Positions 40,519 to 46,945 of a stretch of 62,771 nucleotides of DNA are shown piece after piece. The notes under the pieces are model-generated. The model was not told the DNA's origin. It ran no database searches and saw nothing but the letters and a program-made list of their open reading frames with translations. The stretch's first letter is position 1. Each line of letters starts with the position of its first letter. The translations under genes and the position numbers were made by a program. Source of the DNA: a virus; the IMG/VR virus record IMGVR_UViG_3300036980_000377, positions 1 through 62,771 of that record; one strand, written 5' to 3'.

Positions 40519-40595
40519 GCCAGCGTAGCTCAGCAGGCCAGAGCGGAAGTTTTGTAAACTTCGGGTCGGGGGTTCGATTCCTCTCGCTGGCTCCA
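40519..40595 (+). tRNA. tRNA-Thr(TGT)
   Basis: Acceptor GCCAGCG/CGCTGGC, anticodon loop TTTGTAA on GAAGT/ACTTC, T-loop TTCGATT, encoded CCA. Confidence 0.93.
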
Positions 40596-40606
40596 CCCCA
40601 ATAACA

Positions 40607-40789
40607 ATGTTATCAAACTTGAAAATACAATGTCACCATTGCTTACGTGAGAGGGTAACCTTACGTGAGCATATGCAGTTGGGTGGAATCTGTCCCGCGT
40701 GTAATAAATACATAGTGATAGACTTTGAAAATGTACCGTTAGATGAACTTATAAAGGCGATCATTAATTTAGAAACTGGGCCGGTGTAA
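40607..40789 (+). CDS. Zinc-ribbon protein, 60 aa
   Basis: C-H-H-C near residue 9 and C-P-A-C near residue 29 form a ribbon-type site; a helical C-terminus follows. Its TAA stop is T8-A9-A10 of tRNA-Cys, a 10-base overlap. Confidence 0.6.
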   Translation: MLSNLKIQCHHCLRERVTLREHMQLGGICPACNKYIVIDFENVPLDELIKAIINLETGPV

Positions 40790-40853
40790 CCAAATGGCCG
40801 GGTGTTAGGTTGCAACCCTAACTACGCAGGTTCGATTCCTGTCGCCGGCTCCA
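40780..40853 (+). tRNA. tRNA-Cys(GCA)
   Basis: Acceptor GCCGGTG/CGCCGGC, anticodon loop TTGCAAC on TTAGG/CCTAA, T-loop TTCGATT, U73, encoded CCA. Confidence 0.93.
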
Positions 40854-40865
40854 AAAGGAACTATT

Positions 40866-41060
40866 ATGCTATGTCAGAGTTGCGAATTGCGCGAAGCTAC
40901 TCAGTCCTTCGCGCAGGATGAAATGAGTTTCATTCATGGAATGTCTCAACAGTGGTGTGATCACTGCGTTATCTCTACTCAACTAGATTTCGCGCGAAAG
41001 TCCGCTGAAAGAATTCCCGAGCTTGAAGAAGCGTTACGTAAATTAAATGAGCCCGAGTAG
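40866..41060 (+). CDS. Zinc-finger-like protein, 64 aa
   Basis: C-Q-S-C-E near the N-terminus and C-D-H-C near residue 31 are followed by a charged helix. AAAGGAACTATT precedes the ATG. Its stop is T8-A9-G10 of tRNA-Leu(GAG). Confidence 0.6.
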   Translation: MLCQSCELREATQSFAQDEMSFIHGMSQQWCDHCVISTQLDFARKSAERIPELEEALRKLNEPE

Positions 41061-41136
41061 CCGAATAGGTATAGGCGTCTGGTTGAGGGCCAGATACTCC
41101 TGGAGTGTGTAGGTTCAAGTCCTATCTCGGGCACCA
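41051..41136 (+). tRNA. tRNA-Leu(GAG)
   Basis: Class II tRNA. Acceptor GCCCGAG/CTCGGGC, anticodon loop TTGAGGG on TCTGG/CCAGA, long variable arm, T-loop TTCAAGT, encoded CCA. Confidence 0.92.
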
Positions 41137-41152
41137 ATATTATGAGGATTTA

Positions 41153-41413
41153 ATGCCCCTGCTACATTGCAATTCCTGTCACCATGAATGGGAAGGTCGA
41201 CTTAACTCTAAGTGTGACTGGTGTGGAGACTCGGGAAATGTCCTGGAAGAGAAGACTTCTTTGGAAAGGTTTATGGAGGGGGACTTAAAGGGTTTTATTG
41301 AGCGTTGGAAAAAGGAACGCTTGAATATCAAACCCGAACCAATTTTTGGTGAGACTATCAGAGGTGCAATCCGAATCGTTCGGGACTTCAAGGCGAGACG
41401 TAAAAAGGATTAG
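41153..41413 (+). CDS. Zinc-ribbon protein with helical tail, 86 aa
   Basis: C-N-S-C-H near residue 6 and C-D-W-C-G near residue 21 form a compact ribbon; the rest is a charged helix with W-K-K-E-R. ATG 41153 follows GAGGATTTA. Its TAG shares its G with the first base of tRNA-Leu(TAA). Confidence 0.6.
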   Translation: MPLLHCNSCHHEWEGRLNSKCDWCGDSGNVLEEKTSLERFMEGDLKGFIERWKKERLNIKPEPIFGETIRGAIRIVRDFKARRKKD

Positions 41414-41498
41414 CTCGGGTGGTGGAATCAGGCAGACACATCTGGTTTAAGCCCAGATGCCGAAAGGCGTGCGGGTTCAACTCCCGCCTCGAGCACCA
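41413..41498 (+). tRNA. tRNA-Leu(TAA)
   Basis: Class II. Acceptor GCTCGGG/CTCGAGC, anticodon loop TTTAAGC on TCTGG/CCAGA, variable arm, T-loop TTCAACT, encoded CCA. Confidence 0.92.
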
Positions 41499-41813
41499 AT
41501 GAAAAGAAAACATAAACTACATACGATGGAGTGGTGGTTTGTTAAGAGCAGACAAATCCCGATTCATTTTAAATGTCCATGTTGTAGTAAAAGGATTGAA
41601 TACAACGTGAACGTTTTTTGGAGCCACAGTATGTTGAATGTTTGCCCACATTGCTCTCAAGAATTTAACCTTTGCTTTGATTGCGGGTGCCCATGTCGAG
41701 ATCGGCTTGATTGTTTAACGATTCCAAGCGTTGGATCCATTTGGGTTGATCCCGTCTTTATTCATTATATATGCGATGATCCGTGGATTAAAAAACAGCA
41801 GGCTCTCAAGTAG
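41499..41813 (+). CDS. Zinc-ribbon protein of the expanded family, 104 aa
   Basis: ATG follows the tRNA-Leu CCA with no gap. C-P-C-C, C-P-H-C and D-C-G-C-P-C-R-D-R-L-D-C-L are present. There is no room for a ribosome site outside the tRNA, so translation may depend on tRNA processing or a leaderless mRNA. Confidence 0.65.
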   Translation: MKRKHKLHTMEWWFVKSRQIPIHFKCPCCSKRIEYNVNVFWSHSMLNVCPHCSQEFNLCFDCGCPCRDRLDCLTIPSVGSIWVDPVFIHYICDDPWIKKQQALK

Positions 41814-42052
41814 TGCAAATAAGAGTCTATTGCCCCCACTGTGAAGAGTTAGAAGTTCGCAACTTCGACTTTCGCGGGTGGATGAAAAACGAAAAATGCT
41901 TTCAAGTTTATTGTTTAAGAACCCGAATTCCATATAAAATAGTTTTTGATCGAGTCCATTGTCTTATATGTAACTGTGAGGATAAAAAAGTGAGCCCAGC
42001 GAAGAAAACCAAAAAACAGTCCCGTAAGTGGGCTCGTAACTCAACAGGTTAG
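41813..42052 (+). CDS. Zinc-ribbon protein of the expanded family, variant tail, 79 aa
   Basis: GTG overlaps the upstream TAG. C-P-H-C-E then F-D-R-V-H-C-L-I-C-N-C, the subgroup pattern of 38748 and 48111, then a Lys-rich tail. The last 23 bases lie inside tRNA-Lys. Confidence 0.6.
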   Translation: MQIRVYCPHCEELEVRNFDFRGWMKNEKCFQVYCLRTRIPYKIVFDRVHCLICNCEDKKVSPAKKTKKQSRKWARNSTG

Positions 42053-42105
42053 AGTACATGACTTTTAATCATGAAGCGGAGGTTCGAGTCCTCCCGGGCC
42101 TACCA
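42030..42105 (+). tRNA. tRNA-Lys(TTT)
   Basis: Acceptor GGGCTCG/CGGGCCT with two G-T pairs, anticodon loop CTTTTAA on CATGA/TCATG, T-loop TTCGAGT, encoded CCA. Confidence 0.9.
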
Positions 42106-42120
42106 ATAAGGAATTAAGAA

Positions 42121-42369
42121 ATGCGACTCAATGTGTGTAAGAAATGTCCAGATAGAGACGCGGAGTGTCTTTCTGAGGGAGAGTGTAGACACAAATTTTG
42201 TGTCGTATGTGCATTTCACCGCCGAAAGCTTTTCTTTTGGCATAAATGTTGCTCACCCCAGCTTTGCCATGCAATAACTGGACGAGCTAAAATGAGTTGT
42301 CATGAAGCACGAAAGTGGAGTTCAAATTGTGGCCATGAAGGTAACCTTTTTAAGTTGAGAGGAACTTAA
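42121..42369 (+). CDS. Cysteine-rich protein, N-terminal family signature, 82 aa
   Basis: The signature C-K-K-C-P-D-R-D-A-E-C-L is at the N-terminus, as in the 2683/2941 pair, followed by C-V-V-C, C-C and further Cys and His residues. AAGGAATTAAGA precedes the ATG. Confidence 0.6.
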   Translation: MRLNVCKKCPDRDAECLSEGECRHKFCVVCAFHRRKLFFWHKCCSPQLCHAITGRAKMSCHEARKWSSNCGHEGNLFKLRGT

Positions 42370-42560
42370 TGAAATCCCCATATGTAGGCACATTTGTCGG
42401 TTGGACTGACAAAGCAATTGAGTGTTTGGTTCAAGCAAGTGGTGTAGCTCGAGCTGCTCGTGATGATGAGGTAGAGGCTCTTATAGACCAGGCAAGAAAC
42501 TTGCTTCATAAAGCTAGGCAAAAAGCAAGCGATCAACCTGAATCAAAAAAGGTCCTGTAG
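42369..42560 (+). CDS. Hypothetical protein, 63 aa
   Basis: ATG overlaps the upstream TAA by one base. Helical, Ala/Lys-rich C-terminus. The TAG stop is T8-A9-G10 of tRNA-Ile(TAT). No family recognised. Confidence 0.55.
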   Translation: MKSPYVGTFVGWTDKAIECLVQASGVARAARDDEVEALIDQARNLLHKARQKASDQPESKKVL

Positions 42561-42625
42561 CTCAACGGTTAGAGCAGACTCCTTATAAGGGTCAGACTTA
42601 GGTTCAACTCCTAACGGGACTACCA
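42551..42625 (+). tRNA. tRNA-Ile(TAT)
   Basis: Acceptor GGTCCTG/CGGGACT, D-arm GCTC/GAGC, anticodon loop CTTATAA on GACTC/GGGTC, T-loop TTCAACT, encoded CCA. A UAU anticodon reading AUA is uncommon in bacteria, which usually use lysidine-modified CAU. Confidence 0.88.
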
Positions 42626-42626
42626 A

Positions 42627-42702
42627 GCCCCCGTAGTTCAGAGGATAGAACAACTGCCTTCTAAGCAGTAAGTCGCAAGTTCGAGTCTTGCCGGGGGTGC
42701 CA
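42627..42702 (+). tRNA. tRNA-Arg(TCT)
   Basis: Acceptor GCCCCCG/CGGGGGT, anticodon loop CTTCTAA on ACTGC/GCAGT, T-loop TTCGAGT, encoded CCA. Confidence 0.92.
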
Positions 42703-42708
42703 AATATT

Positions 42709-42787
42709 GAGCCCACATGTTCCAAGGACTTGGCGAGTTGGTCTCCAAAACCGACTGTGGTAGGTTCGATTCCTACTGGGTTCGCCA
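42709..42787 (+). tRNA. tRNA-Trp(CCA), irregular D-arm
   Basis: Acceptor GAGCCCA/TGGGTTC, anticodon loop CTCCAAA on TTGGT/ACCGA, T-loop TTCGATT, encoded CCA. The D region is 2-3 bases long for the class, does not form a clean four-pair stem, and lacks T8. It may be altered or degraded. Confidence 0.75.
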
Positions 42788-42788
42788 T

Positions 42789-42862
42789 AGTCCCGTAGCT
42801 CAATGGTAGAGCGCGCGGCTGATAACCGTGATACACAAGTTCGACTCTTGTCGGGACTACCA
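42789..42862 (+). tRNA. tRNA-Ile(GAT)
   Basis: Acceptor AGTCCCG/CGGGACT, anticodon loop CTGATAA on CGCGG/CCGTG, T-loop TTCGACT, encoded CCA. Confidence 0.92.
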
Positions 42863-42872
42863 AATTTTTATT

Positions 42873-43088
42873 ATGGGAAAGTCATACACAGGAAGACCCT
42901 TATGTGATGTCTACTGGCACTTCAGAGATGGACTGCCTTGGAGAAGACATTACAAACCATATTACAAGCCGAGTAAGTGGTTTAAGAAGTTACGCATCGC
43001 CAGAGTCAGAGCTCAAGAGAAGCAAGCTCTTAGGAGGGGACGAGAACTTCCCGTTAATAGGAAGGTTGATATTTGGAATTGGAATTAG
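42873..43088 (+). CDS. Basic hypothetical protein, 71 aa
   Basis: ATG 42873, ten bases after tRNA-Ile(GAT). Rich in Arg, Lys, Trp and Tyr. The final G of its TAG is the first base of tRNA-Tyr. No family recognised; nucleic-acid binding is possible. Confidence 0.5.
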   Translation: MGKSYTGRPLCDVYWHFRDGLPWRRHYKPYYKPSKWFKKLRIARVRAQEKQALRRGRELPVNRKVDIWNWN

Positions 43089-43172
43089 GAGGAGTGGCCG
43101 AGTGGTTAAAAGCGGCGGGCTGTAAACCCGCTCTCTCTGAGTTCGGAGGTTCGAATCCTTCCTCCTCCACCA
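43088..43172 (+). tRNA. tRNA-Tyr(GTA)
   Basis: Class II. Acceptor GGAGGAG/CTCCTCC, anticodon loop CTGTAAA on GCGGG/CCCGC, T-loop TTCGAAT, encoded CCA. Confidence 0.93.
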
Positions 43173-43176
43173 CTTT

Positions 43177-43476
43177 ATGACAACAAGAATTAATGAACCA
43201 CATGGCACTTGGTATTGGGAGGCCACGGCCAAGAATAAATCGTATGAATGGAATCCTCCCGGCTTCCCTAGTACCCAACGACAGTGCTTTTCGTGGAAGT
43301 GGAAGACGAATTTAAAACAGAACTGCGAGACCTGCAAATTACGAGTCGAGTGCCTAACAGTTGAAAGCTCGAAGTGCTCGATGATTTTAGAAACGCGGAT
43401 CACTTTGAGTGAAATTACTGGTATGGTAGATGAGTACGAAGGCTTTAAAAGATTTCCATATGAGGTGAAAGAATGA
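43177..43476 (+). CDS. Expanded-family protein with single C-terminal signature, 99 aa
   Basis: C-E-T-C-K-L-R-V-E-C-L near residue 50 is the clear family signature, but the two upstream knuckles are missing, leaving Trp-rich sequence. ATG is five bases after tRNA-Tyr. Possibly a reduced member with one metal site. Confidence 0.55.
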   Translation: MTTRINEPHGTWYWEATAKNKSYEWNPPGFPSTQRQCFSWKWKTNLKQNCETCKLRVECLTVESSKCSMILETRITLSEITGMVDEYEGFKRFPYEVKE

Positions 43477-43643
43477 TCTGGATGTGCAAAGTGTGCAAAG
43501 GAAAAGAGTCCGCTTGGAGTTTACCTGGAGAGGAAGAGGTTATTCTTTATTGTAATGAATGTAAAGAGGAGAGACCGTTTGAGCGGTGGAAGCATGGTCC
43601 ATCTAAAGAAGCTGAAACGGAAGATGTTTTTCTGATAGAATAA
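43473..43643 (+). CDS. Zinc-ribbon protein, 56 aa
   Basis: C-K-V-C-K near residue 5 and C-N-E-C-K near residue 26 give a minimal ribbon with an acidic tail. It overlaps the upstream gene by ATGA and ends 3 bases before tRNA-Ser. Confidence 0.55.
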   Translation: MIWMCKVCKGKESAWSLPGEEEVILYCNECKEERPFERWKHGPSKEAETEDVFLIE

Positions 43644-43646
43644 ATT

Positions 43647-43734
43647 GGAGGGATGGCCGAGTACGGCTTAAGGCGGCGGTCTTGAAAACCGCAGGGTGGA
43701 AGCCCCGTGGGTTCGAATCCTACTCCCTCCGCCA
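43647..43734 (+). tRNA. tRNA-Ser(TGA)
   Basis: Class II. Acceptor GGAGGGA/TCCCTCC, anticodon loop CTTGAAA on GCGGT/ACCGC, variable arm, T-loop TTCGAAT, encoded CCA. Confidence 0.92.
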
Positions 43735-43739
43735 ATCTT

Positions 43740-43814
43740 CGTGGAAGTACAACGGACAAGGCTCTGGCTCGTAATCAATCGAGGTGGGAAGCGAGTGGTT
43801 GACCAACTTCCACG
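43740..43814 (+). ncRNA. tRNA-sized hairpin element of unknown type
   Basis: CGTGGAAGT (43740-43748) pairs perfectly with ACTTCCACG (43806-43814), closing a 75-base element in a slot of the tRNA array. Inside, CTCG/CGAG closes a TAATCAAT loop. No T-loop (TTCRA) or encoded CCA exists, so it is not a normal tRNA. It could be a decayed tRNA or a separate small RNA. Confidence 0.4.
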
Positions 43815-43832
43815 TTAGTTAAATGAAAATAT

Positions 43833-43910
43833 GGCGAGATAGCTCAGTTGAGGTAGAGCGCGGGCCTGAAGAGTCCGGCGGCCTTGGTTCAACTCCAAGT
43901 CTCGCCACCA
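43833..43910 (+). tRNA. tRNA-Phe(GAA)
   Basis: Acceptor GGCGAGA/TCTCGCC, D-arm GCTC/GAGC, anticodon loop CTGAAGA on CGGGC/GTCCG, T-loop TTCAACT, encoded CCA. Confidence 0.9.
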
Positions 43911-43918
43911 GCTTATGC

Positions 43919-44005
43919 GGAGAGTTGGCCGAGCGGTTGATGGCAACGGTTTGCTAAACCGTCGAGGTAATACTCACGCAGGTTCGAATCCTGCACTCTC
44001 CGCCA
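43919..44005 (+). tRNA. tRNA-Ser(GCT)
   Basis: Class II. Acceptor GGAGAGT/ACTCTCC, anticodon loop TTGCTAA on an ACGGT/ACCGT stem, variable arm, T-loop TTCGAAT, encoded CCA. Confidence 0.92.
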
Positions 44006-44018
44006 ACTAATAGTCATT

Positions 44019-44102
44019 GGGAGTGTGGCGGAATGGCAGACGCGCTAGCCTTAGGAGCTAGTAGAGAAATCTGTGGGGGTTCAAGTCCCCCCTCTCCCAC
44101 CA
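44019..44102 (+). tRNA. tRNA-Leu(TAG)
   Basis: Class II. Acceptor GGGAGTG/CTCTCCC with one T-T mismatch, anticodon loop CTTAGGA on CTAGC/GCTAG, variable arm, T-loop TTCAAGT, encoded CCA whose last A is the first base of the next ATG. Confidence 0.9.
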
Positions 44103-44476
44103 TGAAACAATTGAAACTTTTTGAAATGGATGAAATTCCTTTCTTTCCACCGAATCTTAAGCCAGGGCGAAAGACTGGTAGACTCGAAAGAGTATTTACC
44201 TGTCCTCAATGTGACGCTATTTTGTTTCTATCTTATGACGTGGACGAAATCGTCCACGGTATCTTTCGGGGGTGGTCAAATCCAAAGAAAAGTTGTTATC
44301 ACTGGGCATGTCAACACTGTAAACACAAATTCGTTTTAATGTCTTCCCGCTCTAAGTGTGAAATATGCAAAGACCGCGCTGACTGTTTATTACATGGAAC
44401 CGCGGAAATAATTACACGGAAAGTGTATAAACCCTACTCAACTATAAAACCTAAACGTTCGACAGTGTGGGAATAA
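44102..44476 (+). CDS. Zinc-ribbon protein of the expanded family, 124 aa
   Basis: Its ATG begins on the final A of the tRNA-Leu(TAG) CCA. C-P-Q-C-D, C-Q-H-C and C-E-I-C-K-D-R-A-D-C-L are in family order, with a basic tail. Exact tRNA 3' cleavage would remove the A of the start codon, so translation and tRNA maturation may compete. Confidence 0.7.
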   Translation: MKQLKLFEMDEIPFFPPNLKPGRKTGRLERVFTCPQCDAILFLSYDVDEIVHGIFRGWSNPKKSCYHWACQHCKHKFVLMSSRSKCEICKDRADCLLHGTAEIITRKVYKPYSTIKPKRSTVWE

Positions 44477-44643
44477 TGTCCGCTCTTCATTATTTAATTT
44501 TTGGAGAATGGCCCACAGTGCAACAACTGCAAGTTAATCTTATTGTATATCTTATCATTTTGGCGTTGCTCTCACCTTTAATATTTCATATTATAAAGAA
44601 GGAAATGAAGTCAAATGGTAAATCAAAGGATAACAACGGATAG
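44476..44643 (+). CDS. Small membrane protein, 55 aa
   Basis: ATG overlaps the previous TAA by one base. One span at about residues 17-36, then a Lys/Asn-rich tail. No family recognised. Confidence 0.5.
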   Translation: MSALHYLIFGEWPTVQQLQVNLIVYLIILALLSPLIFHIIKKEMKSNGKSKDNNG

Positions 44644-44857
44644 AGACAAAGCCGTTTCTCTTGCTCAGTCCATGAGAGGACAGTATATTATCTCTCAAGC
44701 ACTTTGTCTTGCTATTAGGTCTATTAACTGCAGACCTGATGAACTACAAGAACCTTCAAACGTTGCGGATATGGAATTTCTAGTTCAACACCTCTTCCCG
44801 ATTTACAGAGTTGTTGAATCTTCAGAAGAACAGTTCCAGCAAGGTCTAGGGAGATAA
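44615..44857 (+). CDS. Hypothetical protein, 80 aa
   Basis: GAAGGAAATGAAGTCAA precedes the ATG, and it overlaps the upstream gene by 29 bases. Soluble, helical. No family recognised. Confidence 0.55.
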   Translation: MVNQRITTDRDKAVSLAQSMRGQYIISQALCLAIRSINCRPDELQEPSNVADMEFLVQHLFPIYRVVESSEEQFQQGLGR

Positions 44858-44860
44858 GCT

Positions 44861-45682
44861 ATGGGCCTTGATGTTTATCTATACTACTATACTGACTTTG
44901 AGAAATCCCAACAGCTTGAAGCTGAATATGAGGAACGCTCAAATATTATCTATGCTGAGTATGGCGGATACGACGCCATGTCACAAGCTCAGAAAGACGA
45001 AGCGTACGTTCGTTGTGAGCAGCTTGGAAAAGAGCTAGGGCTGAATAATTGGGGTACTGATGAAACATTCAAACAAAGAATTGAGCTTCAGTCGGAGCTC
45101 CATCCTGATGAGAACTTGTTCAAGATCGGATATTTCCGCAGCTCTTACAACTCTGGTGGAATCGATCGAATACTTGACACGAATTGCGGTGGTAAATCCC
45201 TCTCCTGGATTTTCGGTGTTAGTGATGACTATTGCGTACGACCAGACTGGGAGTCAAGCCGTAAACGAGCTGAAGAGACCCTAGAAGAACTTCAAAACCA
45301 TATCGCGAGGTATGGAAGTTTAAAAATCGAACGAATCGACTTGTATGGATCCCCAAAGAGCAAGGCACCCGGAAGTGACGAAGAAGCAATGGCTTTGGTT
45401 CAAAAGCACATTGAGCAACAAGTTTCACAGTCGAGATCGTCATTTGGCTCTTATAGTTCAAGCGAAGGGTGGTTTTTTCTGGATGAACCTCGACCTGTCA
45501 CTGCTCTTATTCCGGGAACTTCAAGTATATTCGGTAAGACGGTGCCCTGTTTATATGCGGTATTCAAAGCGGAAGATTCATTTGTTTTCTACCGTAACGC
45601 ATTAGAAATAATTATTGAAACAATTGATTATGTTTTAGCCCAACCAGATCCAGAAAAGTATGTCTTACACTGGAGTGGTTAA
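44861..45682 (+). CDS. Hypothetical protein, 273 aa
   Basis: A soluble protein opening M-G-L-D-V-Y-L-Y-Y-Y, a start shared by some phage and bacterial proteins of unknown function, then an acidic helix and a mixed alpha/beta region. No catalytic motif recognised. Confidence 0.65.
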   Translation: MGLDVYLYYYTDFEKSQQLEAEYEERSNIIYAEYGGYDAMSQAQKDEAYVRCEQLGKELGLNNWGTDETFKQRIELQSELHPDENLFKIGYFRSSYNSGGIDRILDTNCGGKSLSWIFGVSDDYCVRPDWESSRKRAEETLEELQNHIARYGSLKIERIDLYGSPKSKAPGSDEEAMALVQKHIEQQVSQSRSSFGSYSSSEGWFFLDEPRPVTALIPGTSSIFGKTVPCLYAVFKAEDSFVFYRNALEIIIETIDYVLAQPDPEKYVLHWSG

Positions 45683-45736
45683 ATCGTTAAACACTGAGGA
45701 GGAGTGGGGTGTGACTAATTTTGGAGGTCACGCTGA

Positions 45737-46159
45737 ATGGAGATCTTGGTCAAACCCCTTTACTCGTATTCCAAACCACCTATTAAAAAACGGAGAGCAG
45801 ATGCCGGTTGGGACTTATATTCTCATCAGCCCTACCTGGTCAAGCCTGGAGAAACGATTAAGTTGGATTGTGGTGTAGCTATTTGGATTCCGGATGGTTT
45901 TGCGGGAATTATATTTCCAAGAAGTTCGTGGAGAGAAAAGGGACTCTTATGTCAGTCCGTCTATGATCATGGTTTCACCGGAGCTGTGGAGCCATTTACA
46001 ACGAATGCTTCAAGTGAAGATATTGAAATTCCAACAGGTGAGCGAATCTTGCAACTCATGTTCATGCACGTGCAGTTGGGAGGTCGCATTAGGTTGGTTA
46101 AAGAACTCCCGATTTCGGATCGGGGTATAGCTGGAGCAGGAAGCACTGGAAAAAAATAA
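45737..46159 (+). CDS. dut: dUTPase (trimeric type)
   Basis: 140 aa with the five conserved motifs: D-A-G-W-D-L (1), P-R-S-S-W (2), V-Y-D-H-G-F-T-G (3), G-E-R-I-L-Q-L (4) and R-G-I-A-G-A-G-S-T-G (5). It hydrolyses dUTP to dUMP, limiting uracil in phage DNA and supplying dUMP to the ThyA-like enzyme at 20205. Confidence 0.92.
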   Translation: MEILVKPLYSYSKPPIKKRRADAGWDLYSHQPYLVKPGETIKLDCGVAIWIPDGFAGIIFPRSSWREKGLLCQSVYDHGFTGAVEPFTTNASSEDIEIPTGERILQLMFMHVQLGGRIRLVKELPISDRGIAGAGSTGKK

Positions 46160-46180
46160 TCTTTATCGTGGGAGGCATCA

Positions 46181-46945
46181 ATGGCAAAGTTACACGAAGT
46201 TTTGGCAGTGGACAAAGACCTCGAGCAAGTAGTGGCGAAGGTCGTTGGGGAGGCCGTCGTAACCTTCACCAAGAAAGTGGATCACTTCACCGGCCACGTC
46301 CGCACTCTGAGAATGTTTGATGAGAAGCGGAAGGATGAAGAGGCCGGTCAGGGTGAAGTAAAAGAATTAACCACAACCATTCCCGCAAAGCTGACCTATG
46401 TGGCGGAGCACGTCATTCGTCATTACGACGCTCTGGCTCAGAAGGAGGCGACTAACCAGTTAGCCAAAGCCGACGTCAAGATGCCCGATGGCTCCTTGCT
46501 CTTAAAGGACATTCCGGCGACGTTGCTTTTAGGCTTGGAAAACAAACTCGCCAGACTCCGGGAAATGTATGATTCCATTCCCACGCTGCAACCTGGAGTT
46601 GAATGGGCTCCTGAGCCTCAGGCTGCGTTAAAGGGTGTTTACAAGGCGGTTCACGACGAGGTCAGCTTAAAGTCTGAGAAGGATTTCAACTTCCGGATCC
46701 TCGTGGCGCCCACTGACAAGCACCCCGCTCAAGTTGAGAAGTGGAACGTCGACAAGCCCGTCGGGGAGTATACTCGTAAGCGGACTTCGGGTATGCTCAC
46801 TCCCAAACAAAAGTCTGACTTACTGGGTCGTCTCGACGATCTTATTTCCGCGGTGAAACAAGCCCGCTCACGTGCCAACGTCCAGGAGGTTCAAGAGCTT
46901 GCGGTGGGCAAAGTTATCTTTGACTACCTGCACCAGGGGCTTTAA
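46181..46945 (+). CDS. Conserved phage protein, DUF7873-like, 254 aa
   Basis: M-A-K-L-H-E-V-L-A-V-D-K at the start, P-A-T-L-L-L-G-L-E-N-K-L near the middle, K-H-P-A-Q-V-E-K-W and a C-terminal S-G-M-L-T-P-K-Q-K-S-D-L-L-G-R match a phage protein family I recall as DUF7873, of unknown function. The base composition is a little richer in GC than its neighbours. Confidence 0.6.
   Translation: MAKLHEVLAVDKDLEQVVAKVVGEAVVTFTKKVDHFTGHVRTLRMFDEKRKDEEAGQGEVKELTTTIPAKLTYVAEHVIRHYDALAQKEATNQLAKADVKMPDGSLLLKDIPATLLLGLENKLARLREMYDSIPTLQPGVEWAPEPQAALKGVYKAVHDEVSLKSEKDFNFRILVAPTDKHPAQVEKWNVDKPVGEYTRKRTSGMLTPKQKSDLLGRLDDLISAVKQARSRANVQEVQELAVGKVIFDYLHQGL

Noticed and set aside
42543-43759. Several minus-strand open frames of 60-137 codons over the tRNA array
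   Set aside because: They are antisense translations of tRNA genes, giving the familiar G-I-E-P-T-T and T-C-D-L-L-L-R-R-Q type sequences. The tRNAs and + strand genes explain the DNA.
44861-45682. Toxin or enzyme assignment for the 273-aa protein
   Set aside because: No catalytic motif is visible, so it is left as hypothetical.
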